In this document: one piece after another, positions 54,085-63,888 of the stretch
How the letters are laid out: each line of letters begins with the position of its first letter
How positions within the stretch are numbered: position 1 is the stretch's first letter
Assembly (NCBI GenBank): GCA_031308135.1
Contig: JAHLJT010000631.1
Span: 255,501-319,500 of the forward strand
Length of the DNA: 64,000 nt
DNA from: Acheta domesticus
Taxonomy: Eukaryota > Arthropoda > Insecta > Orthoptera > Gryllidae
Direction of reading: 5' to 3'
The notes under the pieces: model-generated
Databases searched by the model: none
Told to the model about the DNA's origin: nothing
The model's input: the letters and a program-made list of their open reading frames with translations, nothing else
Position numbers and translations under genes: made by a program

Positions 54085-54707
54085 AAGACATCCTCTCCCT
54101 CCCAGAGCGCGCTTCCTCCTCCTTTCTCTACGGACACCGCGAGGACGGGGCGATCGGCCTCACGAAGGTGAGAGAGGAGGCCGATTTTTGGGCGATAGAT
54201 TCTGCCTTCAAAATTTTAACGAGCCCAGACATTAGCCTCAGAAATGCCGCCATGGAAGACCTCGCCGCGGAAGCAAGTCACTGTGCCAGATCACAACCTG
54301 CTCCAAACGTGAGTGCGGATTACCTCAACAACCGCCCCTTCCCCCGCAGATACGGTCTAGAGACTTTTTGGTCGCGCGCGCGTAACGCCACGGGCAGAGT
54401 GGGAGTACACTGGGAGATAGGAGAGAACAACGGCACCCTCGTCCCCTCCCTCACCCTCCCCTCCTCTTACTGCCTCCCACGGGACTATCCTGTCACCCGG
54501 CTGGAGCCAGCGCCCGCCGATGCAGAGGCCATGGGCGGCGAAGGCCGCGACCCCACTGCCACCGAGGATGACACCCCAGTAGCCGCCGGGGGTAACGCCC
54601 CGGAGCTGACGTCGAACGGGCAGAGCGGAGGAGTAGGCGCCGCCGCGCCACCAACACCGGCCGTGCAGGACGGCGCGCGGGCCGATTGGACCGCCACCCA
54701 GATGTAG
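54024..54707 (+). CDS. R2/NeSL-type element ORF2 part 3: thumb and Ala/Pro linker
   Basis: Continues the RT thumb (MGRYTRKQLLTMDSALRAHV, KDILSLPERASSSFLYGHRE). This matches the helix after ...LPALTFP seen in R2-type enzymes, with LP...FFxxxxxxGxLG replaced by LP...FLYGHREDGAIGL. After about residue 150 it becomes Ala/Pro/Gly-rich. It ends at an in-frame TAG (54705-54707), and the same frame stays open beyond it. Confidence 0.7.
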   Translation: MGRYTRKQLLTMDSALRAHVKDILSLPERASSSFLYGHREDGAIGLTKVREEADFWAIDSAFKILTSPDISLRNAAMEDLAAEASHCARSQPAPNVSADYLNNRPFPRRYGLETFWSRARNATGRVGVHWEIGENNGTLVPSLTLPSSYCLPRDYPVTRLEPAPADAEAMGGEGRDPTATEDDTPVAAGGNAPELTSNGQSGGVGAAAPPTPAVQDGARADWTATQM

Positions 54708-55961
54708 CCACAGGACGCCGCTCCAAACGCCGACGCCGAAAGTGGTAGCCAGTACTTACACAGGGTAGAGCTGGCCGCCACTCAGCGAGTCGACGCCGAC
54801 GGCATCCCAGTACTGGCCGCAATTAACCGAACCAACGGCCTGAGAGCTTCGTCTGCGCAGCCAGCTTCCGTGCGCAGCGACGAGCCACGTGGCCCCGGCA
54901 TCGCCCTGGCGCCTCCACCCTCAGTTGTGCCAGCGGCTAGAAGGGACACCCCGGAGCAGAGATCGGGCCCTCCACGACCGGACACGGGCGCCCAGCAGGA
55001 GCAGCCGCCGGACACCCGGGACCCTGACAACTACCAGGCATGCATGGAGGACAACAGTGCGGAGGTGGTCACCATCGGGCCCTCGGGGAGGTCGTCATTG
55101 GTGAGGCGTCTACGAGATTTATTTCAGAAGGCGCACTCGCGGCGATGGCAGTCCCAAAAGGCCCAAGGGATCTACGCGGGCGCTCTGGCGGGGGTGGGCA
55201 AGGAGTCAGGTTTCTTCACGCGGACCGGGGAGCACATGAGAATACCTGTGTACAAGTTTCTCTTCCCGGCCCGCCTCAATTCCGCTCCCGCCTTAAACCA
55301 CTGCCCTGGTAACAAGAACAAGGCTTGCTGGAAGGGCTGCACCCGCCCAGACGGCACAGCCGCGTTCGAAACCATAGGACATGTGACCAACGAGTGCCGG
55401 CACGCTCGCCACAACATCTGCGAGCATTACAAAGAGGCCGCAGTGGCGAGCGGATGGAAGGTCCTTAAGGAAAACCAGGTAGTGGTGGATAGTGAGCGCC
55501 CGGATCTCGTTCTCGCGCGGGGGCTACACTCCATCATCGTAGATGCAACGGTAGTGGCGGCGCGCGCCGGTAAGCTGCAGGAGAGATACGAGGAAAAGAA
55601 GAGTAAGTACAGTGCCTCCCGCGCAGCTCTCCTCAGCGCCGGCTACGCCTCCGCCGAAATGATACCGCTGGTGGTGGGTGCCCTGGGCGAATGGTACCCC
55701 GGAAGCGACGCTGCGCTCCTAAAGGTCTCGAATGGCTATCAGCTGAAAAAACTAAGACAGCGTATCATAGCTGAAGCCATCACTGGGAGCGCGGCGTGCT
55801 ACTTCGCCCACACAGCCAGGCCCTACCTCGCCCCGCGCGAGTACAGAGAGACTGTTGACAAGATCTGTGCCCCCCGCCCTCACCGCACCAACGGCAGCAG
55901 CAGCAGCAGTACCGGCGATGCACTCGCGTCACAGGCGCCACACTCGTCCCTCACGGACTAG
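54708..55961 (+). CDS. R2/NeSL-type element ORF2 part 4: CCHC and REL endonuclease
   Basis: In the same frame as part 3. After a further low-complexity stretch it holds LVRRLRDLFQKAHSRRWQSQ, VYKFLFPARLNSAPALN and a CCHC-like set (NHCPGN..., ACWKGC, TIGHVTNECR). Next comes the PD-(D/E)XK nuclease core VVVDSERPDLVL then SIIVDATVV (D of RPD and D of VDAT). LGEWYPGSDAALLKV and LRQRIIAEAITGSA follow at the C-terminus, like the end of R2-type proteins. The nuclease makes the nick that primes cDNA synthesis. The active-site residues look intact. The stop at 55959-55961 is followed by the 3' UTR. Confidence 0.75.
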   Translation, partial: PQDAAPNADAESGSQYLHRVELAATQRVDADGIPVLAAINRTNGLRASSAQPASVRSDEPRGPGIALAPPPSVVPAARRDTPEQRSGPPRPDTGAQQEQPPDTRDPDNYQACMEDNSAEVVTIGPSGRSSLVRRLRDLFQKAHSRRWQSQKAQGIYAGALAGVGKESGFFTRTGEHMRIPVYKFLFPARLNSAPALNHCPGNKNKACWKGCTRPDGTAAFETIGHVTNECRHARHNICEHYKEAAVASGWKVLKENQVVVDSERPDLVLARGLHSIIVDATVVAARAGKLQERYEEKKSKYSASRAALLSAGYASAEMIPLVVGALGEWYPGSDAALLKVSNGYQLKKLRQRIIAEAITGSAACYFAHTARPYLAPREYRETVDKICAPRPHRTNGSSSSSTGDALASQAPHSSLTD

Positions 55962-56005
55962 AACTTTTTTCCTCAACATTTAAACTTTTTCTTTAGCTAG
56001 TAACT

Positions 56006-56009
<4 letters not shown>

Positions 56010-56051
<42 letters not shown>

Positions 56052-56120
56052 TCTTCTTCTTCTTCTTCTTCTTCAACCTTTAACTTTTTGTTATTTTATT
56101 TATTTATTTATTTATTTTAA
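56010..56120 (+). repeat. (CT)n, (TTC)n and (ATTT)n in the element's 3' UTR
   Basis: Three successive microsatellites within about 110 bp, just before AATAAAAATA. Confidence 0.9.
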
Positions 56121-56189
56121 ATATTCCTCTTTAATTCTTAACTGTTGTATTAGAAATTGTATTTGAAAAAGTCTGAATAAAAATATTTT

Positions 56190-56525
56190 AAAAACCGACC
56201 TAAAAACTAAGTAAACCGACCAAAAGAAACTAAGAAAAAACCAAAAACAAATAAACCGACCAAAAGCAACCAAATAAACCGACCAAAAACAACTGAAAAC
56301 CGATCAAAAATCCACTAACAAATCCTACCAAAATCTAACAGAACAAAACCCAGTAGATAAACCGACCAAAAAAACACTAAATACACTGATCAACAAATCT
56401 AATAACCGACTAAAAAACACTTAAAAACCGACCAACAAACAACTAAATAAACCGACCAAAAACAACTTAATACACCGACCTAAAAACAAGTTAAAAACCG
56501 ACCAAAAATATCTAAACCTGACCAA
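56190..56525 (+). repeat. Satellite block E (forward)
   Basis: The 23-bp unit of 33-40 kb reappears directly after ATTTTAAAAACCGACC, 3' of the R2/NeSL-type element. Confidence 0.95.
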
Positions 56526-56560
56526 GACACTGACAAATCTCTTTGGGTTTTTAAGAAAAT

Positions 56561-57075
56561 TTGGCTCCTTTTTTCGTTCCGAAGCTTAGTTTACGAGATA
56601 TTCGCGAAAAAAAGAAGAAAATTTCGATTTTCAAAATCGACCGCATATTCTGCGGCCTAGCATAGAATTTCATTGCGAATTCACTGGTGAAGTCCGTTTT
56701 TCGAATCGACTCTTAGTTTTCGACAAAATCGCGAAAAATTTGATCGTAGGCTGGGCGACCTAACTTGGCTCCTTTTTTCGATCCGACGCTTAGTTTTCGA
56801 GATATTCGCAAAAAACGAAAAGAATTTTCGATTTTCGAAATTATTATATTGTGCCTCCCACCGCACGGAATTTCATGGCGAAATCACTGGAGGAGTCCGT
56901 TTTTCGATCCGATCCAACGCGGGAAAATCGCGAAAAACTTGATCGTAGGTTGGGCGACCTAATTTGGCTCCTTTTTCGATATGTCGCATAGTTTAGGAGA
57001 TATTCGCAAAAAACGAAAAAAATTTCGATTTTCGATATTAACCCGAATATTCTGCGCCTTAGCACGGAATTGTAA
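56561..57075 (+). repeat. ~200-bp tandem repeat, about 2.6 units
   Basis: TTGGCTCCTTTTTTCG starts units at 56561, 56765 and 56964 (steps 204 and 199). Units share TTAGTTTTCGAGATATTCGC, AAAATTTCGATTTTCGA and, in the first two, a GATCGTAGG(C/T)TGGGCGACCTAA junction. Confidence 0.85.
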
Positions 57076-57238
57076 AACCTCAAAAAGCATTATTGGACAA
57101 AATTAAGTCTTACGTTAGATGTATTTGTCAAAAAATTGAAACCGGATTGCAAAACTCCGTAAGAATTAAAGAGTTGTTCTTGAAACATAATTCGTTCTGA
57201 CTGCAAGAAACTCTTACCATTCCTGATTAAATATTACA

Positions 57239-57488
57239 GGCAGTCCCAGGTCCATCACAAATAAATGTAAAAATTAATAGAGCTAGAAGGCCTAATGAGT
57301 ACTTCAGGTACTCTGGGATTAAAGCTAAATCCATAAATTTGAAACCTTTTTGTAGACACTACTAGCTCGGAAAAATTATACATAGCTATTAAAATCAAAC
57401 TAAGGAAGTATGACAAAATATATGTGGCAGCTATAGATAAAGAGCCTTGTGAAGCCTCTTCCAGTAGGAGAACTACAATTAAGAAAGC
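57239..57488 (+). pseudogene. Coding-like remnant, unidentified
   Basis: After a 3' splice-like ATATTACAG the plus strand reads AVPGPSQINVKINRARRPNE, then YFRYSGIKAKSINLKPF. With one frame change it continues VDTTSSEKLYIAIKIKLRKY and DKIYVAAIDKEPC to a stop. It reads like protein but I cannot place it. Confidence 0.25.
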
Positions 57489-57589
57489 TTGAAGATCCAT
57501 TCTTTAAAAGCTTGCATACTTGTCAGGTGACCAGACACTTGCTTTGATGGTAGATATCAATGTTTCATCCCGCCAGTATGTACATATAA

Positions 57590-58045
57590 GCGCATTTCGG
57601 TGTTATAATACTCTGGGTCTGAATTCTTTTTTAAGTACTTAAAGGGAACGAAACATTGCCGAGCTTCCTCAATAATTTCTTTGAATTTTTTTGCTTGTCT
57701 TCCAATCCTTCTCCTAACTTTTCGAAAACCGCGTAGTTCAGTTTTAAGAAATGTTGCAGTCCATTTATGTCAGCTTTACGATATTGCCAAATTCTATTAC
57801 CGATTTTATCATTTACCCTTGAAATAGTAGCATTTATTTCAAGAACTACGGCATTGTGGTCACTTATTCCCTGAATAACATCGCAGTAGTATAACATGTC
57901 TATCGGTCTAATGAGAAAAATATCCAACATAGAATTTTGACGCGTTGGCTTGTCAACAACTTGCATTCCAAACTAGTTTATTTATTATTAACTGTATTTT
58001 TCTATCGCATACTTCGTCTTGCCAATTAATATCGCATGTCATTCG
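57590..58045 (-). mobile_element. CR1-like LINE fragment (endonuclease region)
   Basis: The minus strand encodes INWQDEVCDRKIQLIINKLV, VVDKPTRQNSMLDIFLIRP, DVIQGISDHNAVVLEI and WQYRKADINGLQHFLK. These align with TNWKGCVCDGN, VVDQPTRQEALLDICLVRP, GISDHKAVLVDL and REYKKTNVEGLQKYLR of ORF2 at 45.0-45.3 kb. It is frameshifted at 57966 and truncated at both sides, and has no flanking RT. Confidence 0.8.
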
Positions 58046-58775
58046 ACGACCAGTGAAATGCTGGCCGTCATTATGTAAAGTTTCGCAATTTCGCTAATTG
58101 TCAGCGAAACTACACATTTCGACTGAAGGTATCAGTGACTTCGGCTCTCACTAATTGAACCAGCGACAATTTCACTGATTCAGATTCAGAGAGTGGATTT
58201 TGTATATTTTAGCACATCTATAAGCCAGTCATTTGGACCGAATCATAAGCTTTCTGATAATCTATTGTAAGGAACCAACATCTCCCTTTGGTTCTCAAAG
58301 ACAAGATTTGGGTTCCAGGCTAATGTACAAGCAGCGGCAGACACTGTCCACCCGCTTACTTCTTCCAGCAGTAGCCGAAGATCTTAAGATGTGCTCATTC
58401 CCGGTAGAGCTAGGAGAATTCTACAGGGGTAGGCCTTATCTGGGTTAATTTGGCTGGACTTTGATCAGGATCAGATGTGCTTTTTGATTGTTACTCAATG
58501 AAAAACATGTATTCTAGCAACGTGGTTCCAGATGGGACTCCACTTTATTAGAAAATGGATGAATAACTACCATTACAATCTCCTGACCTCAATGATACTA
58601 AAAAATGGTTGGTCATGCATAAAAATCTGGCTTCTTCTTCTTTCTTGAAATTACAACACTGTTCTTTTCCCCAGTCTTTTAGTTTTCTTGCAAATTTATA
58701 TTTTAATGATTTATCTTCCTTTACTTAACTATCGATTACAATTTGTATTGCGATTTGCATTACAATTTTGATTGC
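58046..58775. other. No feature seen
   Basis: AT-rich, with short open frames lacking content. Confidence 0.35.
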
Positions 58776-59547
58776 ATGTTTTGAATGAGCACTAGACTTG
58801 TGCATGGGACTTATTTTAGAGCTCCCTGATTGTCCAATCCATTGAGGCGGCGCACGAAACGCAAGCGACACATCTCTCTGAGACACATACTCTTCGAGGA
58901 GACAGACAAACAGCTGTGGATAGCTGTTGCATTCGAAAAGAGTAGAGGCAGGGCACTTGTGAGAATATTAATGAGGTTTATGAAAGTTTTTTAATGTAAC
59001 AAAGAGTTTGGAGCTGAATTTTCAACTGCGAGGTGTGAAATAAAGGAGAGATAACTTGCAACCCGTTTTGTAAACATGGAAGTCAAAAGAGAAGAATAAA
59101 AGTAATTGCTTTTAGTAATATCTTTCTAAATTTGTTCCCCACAAAATTGCCAAAAATCGTTTTTCTTCCTTCAAATATCAATTACGTATCTCAAATTTCC
59201 TAAAAAAGTATGGTAAGCCCTTTAATAAGTATGTAATTTTTTGCACTAATAAACTGCCCCAATTTCTTTCAATTAAGGATTACCATTAAATTCGGATTAC
59301 ATAAATTATACGTTTTACAACTGTTTGGTGTCTGATTGCTCTTTCATGAACCTCGCCAATATTCTCACAAGCGCCCTGCCACTACTCTTTTCGAATGCGC
59401 CAACTGTCTACAGTTGTCTGTCTGTCTCTTCAAAGTGAGTGTGTTTCAGAGAGATGTGTCGCTTGCGTTTCGTGCGCCGCCTTAATGTCCAATCAGGGAG
59501 CTCTAAAATAAGTCCCACGCACAAGTCTAGTGCAGATTCAAAACAAG
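58776..59547. mobile_element. ~770-bp foldback element with ~210-bp inverted arms
   Basis: The left arm 58776-58985 (TGTTTTGAATGAGCACTAGA, GGACTTATTTTAGAGCTCCC, GCGGCGCACGAAACGCAAGC, ...GAATATTAATGAGGTT) is complementary to the right arm 59335-59547 with scattered differences. The central ~350 bp are AT-rich and non-coding. No target duplication was clear. Long arms without coding sequence suggest a foldback or MITE-type element. Confidence 0.75.
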
Positions 59548-60650
59548 CCTCCCGGATGGCGGACGGCGACTGACTCGCGTGACACTCTCAGGATGTTTTC
59601 AAGGCGATTGCATGCCGGTATTTAATTCACTCACTCACGACTTTCACCGCTATCTTGCGTGAGGTGCGAATTTGCAGAAGCACTGAAATACTGAAGCTAG
59701 GCGACTGGGTTTGCCATAGCATTAAGTTTAATGTCGCGATGAAGTCTCGAAGTCAAATTTCATACGTTTGAATATGAGATTAAAGTTGCGGTCACGGAGT
59801 CGCGTCTCGAAAATGTCGCGGTTAGATGAAGTTGCAGTCGTCAGACTGGGGTCTATTTATTTGTTTATTTATTTGTCAAAAAAACAGTAAAAACTGTAAA
59901 TGACGTGTGGGGAAAGAAATTTATCTGCGCACATTTTCTTGAGGGCCAGAATTTTATTTAAAAAAAAACAAAAAATGAATTTAGAAAATAATTATTTTAG
60001 AAAAATAAAAATATTTGGAAAATGTCTTTTCCCGAGTTATAGAAAATCAATTTCAACTGTAAATGAACTACAAGCAAAAGGAGTGCTCAACAAAACGTGC
60101 GCACAGTGAAGCTACATTTAAGTCCAGAAGCAAAACAAGGAGCCATCTCAGCATTTGCTCAATGGATCAGGGAAACTGGACAAAAACCTGATCGAGATGG
60201 GGGTCATTGACCCGGAAGCTGAAGTACATTACTTGTTACAGGAGTATTAAATATTTTTTTAAATGTATACAATGCAAACATAAACTAATTTATTATATAT
60301 CTTTGTTTTGTTACATTAAACATTATTTTTCTTTTTCACAATCAAAATCGTCAGTAGACTATTTGAAGCAATGTTTGTCAGTTGAAAGTTAGAAATTAAG
60401 TGTCACTCTCCGCCAAGCGCCTTTAACTCGAAGCATGCACTTCCCGCGCGAAATCTCGAGTCCAGACCGTCTTTTTTTTTCTTAAGCAAACTCTACAAGT
60501 TTTGAGACGCGGAATTTGTAGCGCCGTCGAGATCGCTGATTCGCTGACGCTGATGTCATGCGGGCAAGCTTCTCGAAGATTCTCGACCCGTCGTTCTACT
60601 ATTGGACAAATGTACTTTCATTTTCTACTCCCATTGTATAATTGTAGTGT
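59548..60650. other. Mostly non-coding; small coding-like piece at ~60095-60250
   Basis: At 60095-60250 the plus strand reads LHLSPEAKQGAISAFAQWIR then, in another frame, NLIEMGVIDPEAEVHYLLQ and a stop. It is protein-like but unidentified. Nothing else recognised. Confidence 0.2.
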
Positions 60651-60659
60651 ACGGCCGGC

Positions 60660-61565
60660 GGTTTGAAGTTTCCGCGCTAACAGTGCGGCAAGGAGCGCTG
60701 GGGGCGTGTTCCCGCCGCCGGCAACGCGTAGCACAGAGCGCCGGCATCGCGCGCGCCGTGCTTCGATAAGCTAAGCGCCAATGAGAAGCGGAGTTCCGAG
60801 GACGCGCTCAGAAACACGCAGCGCCCGCTGCCTGGACTTCGCGCGCCGGTGATCCGGCCAATGAAGAGGAAGCCTTGCAAGGGCGCCGGCAGAGGACTGG
60901 AACTGGGCGTTCCTTGACCGAGGTATTCGCTGGCATGCACACGCTCGATATCTTGCTGCCAAATCAAAATTCGAACCCTTCTTCTGAAACCTCTTCTCCG
61001 TTCTCCCGACCTACACCTTTCCTTGAAGCGCCGCTTATTCACCGCGTGCGTGCGCCCCTTGTGGGCATGTGAGGTTTTCGCGGCTGTTCCTCCTTCTACT
61101 CTGCGGCCAATTTGGGTCGCAGGAAACAGAGCGGCGCGCCTCACGGCGCGTCCTCATATTCCCAGTCTCCGACCTGACCGTACACCTAAAACCGCTGACG
61201 TTTTCAGAGTTCTAGGCGTCCGTTCTAGGCGTCCGTTTTCAGAGTTCTGACGGAGTTAAAGAAGCGGGCGAAGACGGCGCTCGTGAGGGCGCTGGGGCCG
61301 TCTGCTCCGCGCATCCTGCGCGAGACCGGCATAGCGGCGAACAGCGGCGTGCACAGGGCCTTCCACAGACGAAAGGGCCCACAGCGCGTCGCCTTCACCT
61401 TCCGCGCGCTTCCCCCGCACGAGCTCTCTGAGCTGTGCGGAGGGGAAGCAGCAAGTGCGTGGGAGGCGATCGCCGCTCACTGGAGCCGGAAACCGCTCGG
61501 AAACGCGTCTCGCCGGGCCGCGGCCCCCTGGCAACAAAGACGTGGCGCCACGGACGCTTGAGTGA
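60660..61565. promoter_or_regulatory. CpG-rich island with CCAAT motifs
   Basis: About 900 bp rich in CpG and GCGC, with GCCAATGAGAAG (about 60777) and GGCCAATGAAGAG (about 60857) on the plus strand. Many open frames exist only because stops are rare. A short repeat (GTTTTCAGAGTTCT and GTTCTAGGCGTCC, 61198-61250) lies inside. It could be a promoter or first exon of a gene beyond the recognised features, or an old GC-rich repeat. Confidence 0.3.
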
Positions 61566-63888
61566 AGTCGGCGCCGTGGCGAATAAAAAAGTGTATATTG
61601 AAATGTACCAACAATGTCTCGTCACAAATTATTACGAGATCGTGCTGTTTTAAATGACATCATTTACCCTAGGACTGTTATAATCGTGACCCGTTCCGAA
61701 TTTATAGAAAACTATGGGCGCCAGGAACAGGTTACGATAATTGATACTTGAAACCAATACTTCCGCAGCTAATCTTAACGAATGGATAAATGTCCGGCTA
61801 GCTGGGTCAATGGGTCACGTAATGGATAATCGCTATCGTCTAGATAGCCGATTATTTGATCTGCCAACTATACAGTATGGCGAGGAATCTCAAAGGAAAT
61901 AATTAAATATATCTCTAACTACTTATCAGTTGTGATTGACTAAATGAAAATCATCTTTTCATTTCCAAAAGAAAATGTAACAATTTATTGACTTGTGAAC
62001 AATTATTCTGCTTTTAGGCCATGACCTCGTTTTAAAAGAAAACCTTTGTACTGCAGTACTTATCTAAACGTGATCTTGACCGACGGCGCCCCGCAGTATC
62101 TTCTCACTTGAATGCTGATAATCCCAAGTCCAGCTTCTAATCTTGCGACGCTGCCGACGAATCCAGCCCTCACTGCCTAGAATATCTACCGGTTCTTACT
62201 TAATATTCGCAATTCCTAGTTCTCCCCAACTACGTGGTAAAAGATTAAAGTCCAAAACCGCAATATAAAAAACTTTCAAAGTCCTAAGCGAATTTAACTG
62301 CTGCACATCAACTTTCAGAGTCCGAAAACTATTGATTCTCACGTCAAACTTACAAGTCCCACTCCCCTAATGTTAAACTCGCGAGCGATCTGTACCACTC
62401 GACGGCCTCTATCAGAATGTCATTTACTCCTCCGTTTTTAGCCCTCAACGCCTCGGTATCCATCCTTCATTCTTATTTTTTTAAACAAAACAACAAACTT
62501 CGACAGTCTATTCTCAGGAGTTGACAGTCTATTCTCCCTTAGCCAATCCATCCATTTCTTACCAAATCAAGTAGCCACACCCTCAATAGTCATTCCCTTC
62601 TAGACCAATCCCAAATTATCTCGTATTTATATCTAGCCAGCGCCGCCACCTATTCATGGCCTGAATGCAGTTTATTGACCTTGCCAACCACTACGCGTTG
62701 CTAAGGCTGTATATTGCCATTTGCAGACCCTTTTAACCCAACCCATTTACAGCAAATGTTACTGTCAAAATATATAATATATTGGTATATCACAATATTG
62801 TGTAAATAGTGCAGTGAAATGGTGTATGTGTGAGTATGAATGTATTAGTACATATAGTTTAAGAATGAATGTGTAAAAAGAAGAAGAAAACATGTACAAT
62901 AAAAAAAAGAACTTTTTAGAAACTTCATAACAACTATATAAAACTAGCCAATGCCCAAAACGGCAATTGCAGTAGTTAATTAGATTTTAAGATAGTTGTA
63001 AGTAGTGTTTTTAAGACAGGCCCGCTCCCTGCTGCATAAGCCCAACCGGCTGCAGCTAAAATGTATCCCCTGAACATTAATAAACTCCCGCCTCTCCAGG
63101 GTATCTAGAGGGGAGGAAAAAGAAAAAAGGACTGGAAACAATCGCCAGGACAGGAACAAATCGCCAAACTGACAAATGACCAAGGTCCGTTGTGAACCTA
63201 CACTAATTACATTTAGCAGTAAAACGCAATAAACGTGCGCACTGCAAAACGATCCAATGATCAAATTCACGCTGACCTTCGGCTAGGCCGAAAAAATTCT
63301 GGAACCAGTGGAGCGCTCGGTGTAGTTTAAGCCTGATGGCAAGATGTTTCTTTGGAGGTTTTGTTAAGTTGTGTGTCTGGCGGACGAAGTTGGCCAGGTG
63401 TTTATGTTCATAAACCATTTTTTAAGAAAACAAGTTTGTTGAGATTAAACAATAATGCTACCATTTGTTGATATAATGATAGTCATTTCGATACAGTTTT
63501 CATTATGATACAGGTTCTTGACCAAACAGAGAAGTTTACAAACCAAATATTGACAATTAATCATTGGGAATCGTTTTAGCAATTATTTCTTGTGATCGTG
63601 TACATTAAAATTGTATTTGATGTATTATGCTCAATAGTTTTAATTTCTTTTATTATTAGTATTTTTCGTGGTATATTATTTAAAATAAAGTGGATCGTAA
63701 TTTCACTTTGATCCTATTTGACTAGCGCAGTACTCCCTAGCAGGCGGACAGGTAACTACAGCCACCTGCGGCAGCATGCGAGGGTAGATTTAGGTAGCTG
63801 TCCGTTAGGTGACCGTGGCCTAAATCAACTGCCATGAAACTATTCAATGTAAAAGTTTAACTTATAAAAGTCGTATAAAAAGTACCTA
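61566..63888. other. No gene seen
   Basis: AT-rich DNA without family-like coding content, repeat arrays or RNA genes that I can recognise. Confidence 0.4.

Larger units (their letters stand above)
48260..56185 (+). mobile_element. REL-endonuclease (R2/NeSL-type) LINE, ~7.9 kb, outside rDNA
   Basis: A GC-rich retrotransposon with the R2-type layout: zinc fingers, RT, a CCHC knuckle and a restriction-like endonuclease. It is enlarged by Pro/Ala-rich segments before the fingers (~650 codons), between fingers and RT (~200) and between RT and endonuclease (~200). The 3' UTR (55962-56185) has CT, TTC and ATTT repeats and AATAAA. The 5' limit is approximate. It is damaged by frameshifts and one nonsense codon. 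The flanks are not 28S, 18S, U2 or spliced-leader genes as far as I can see. The 3' end meets the 23-bp satellite. Clade assignment (R2, NeSL, R4, Hero or Utopia-like) needs a tree. Confidence 0.75.

Noticed and set aside
48260..56185. A 28S rDNA insertion as for classical R2
   Set aside because: No rDNA sequence in the flanks; the 3' flank is satellite and the 5' flank is AT-rich duplicated DNA.
60677..61653. Several 60-155 codon frames in the CpG island
   Set aside because: High GC removes stops in all frames; no motif or splice-supported structure favours one.
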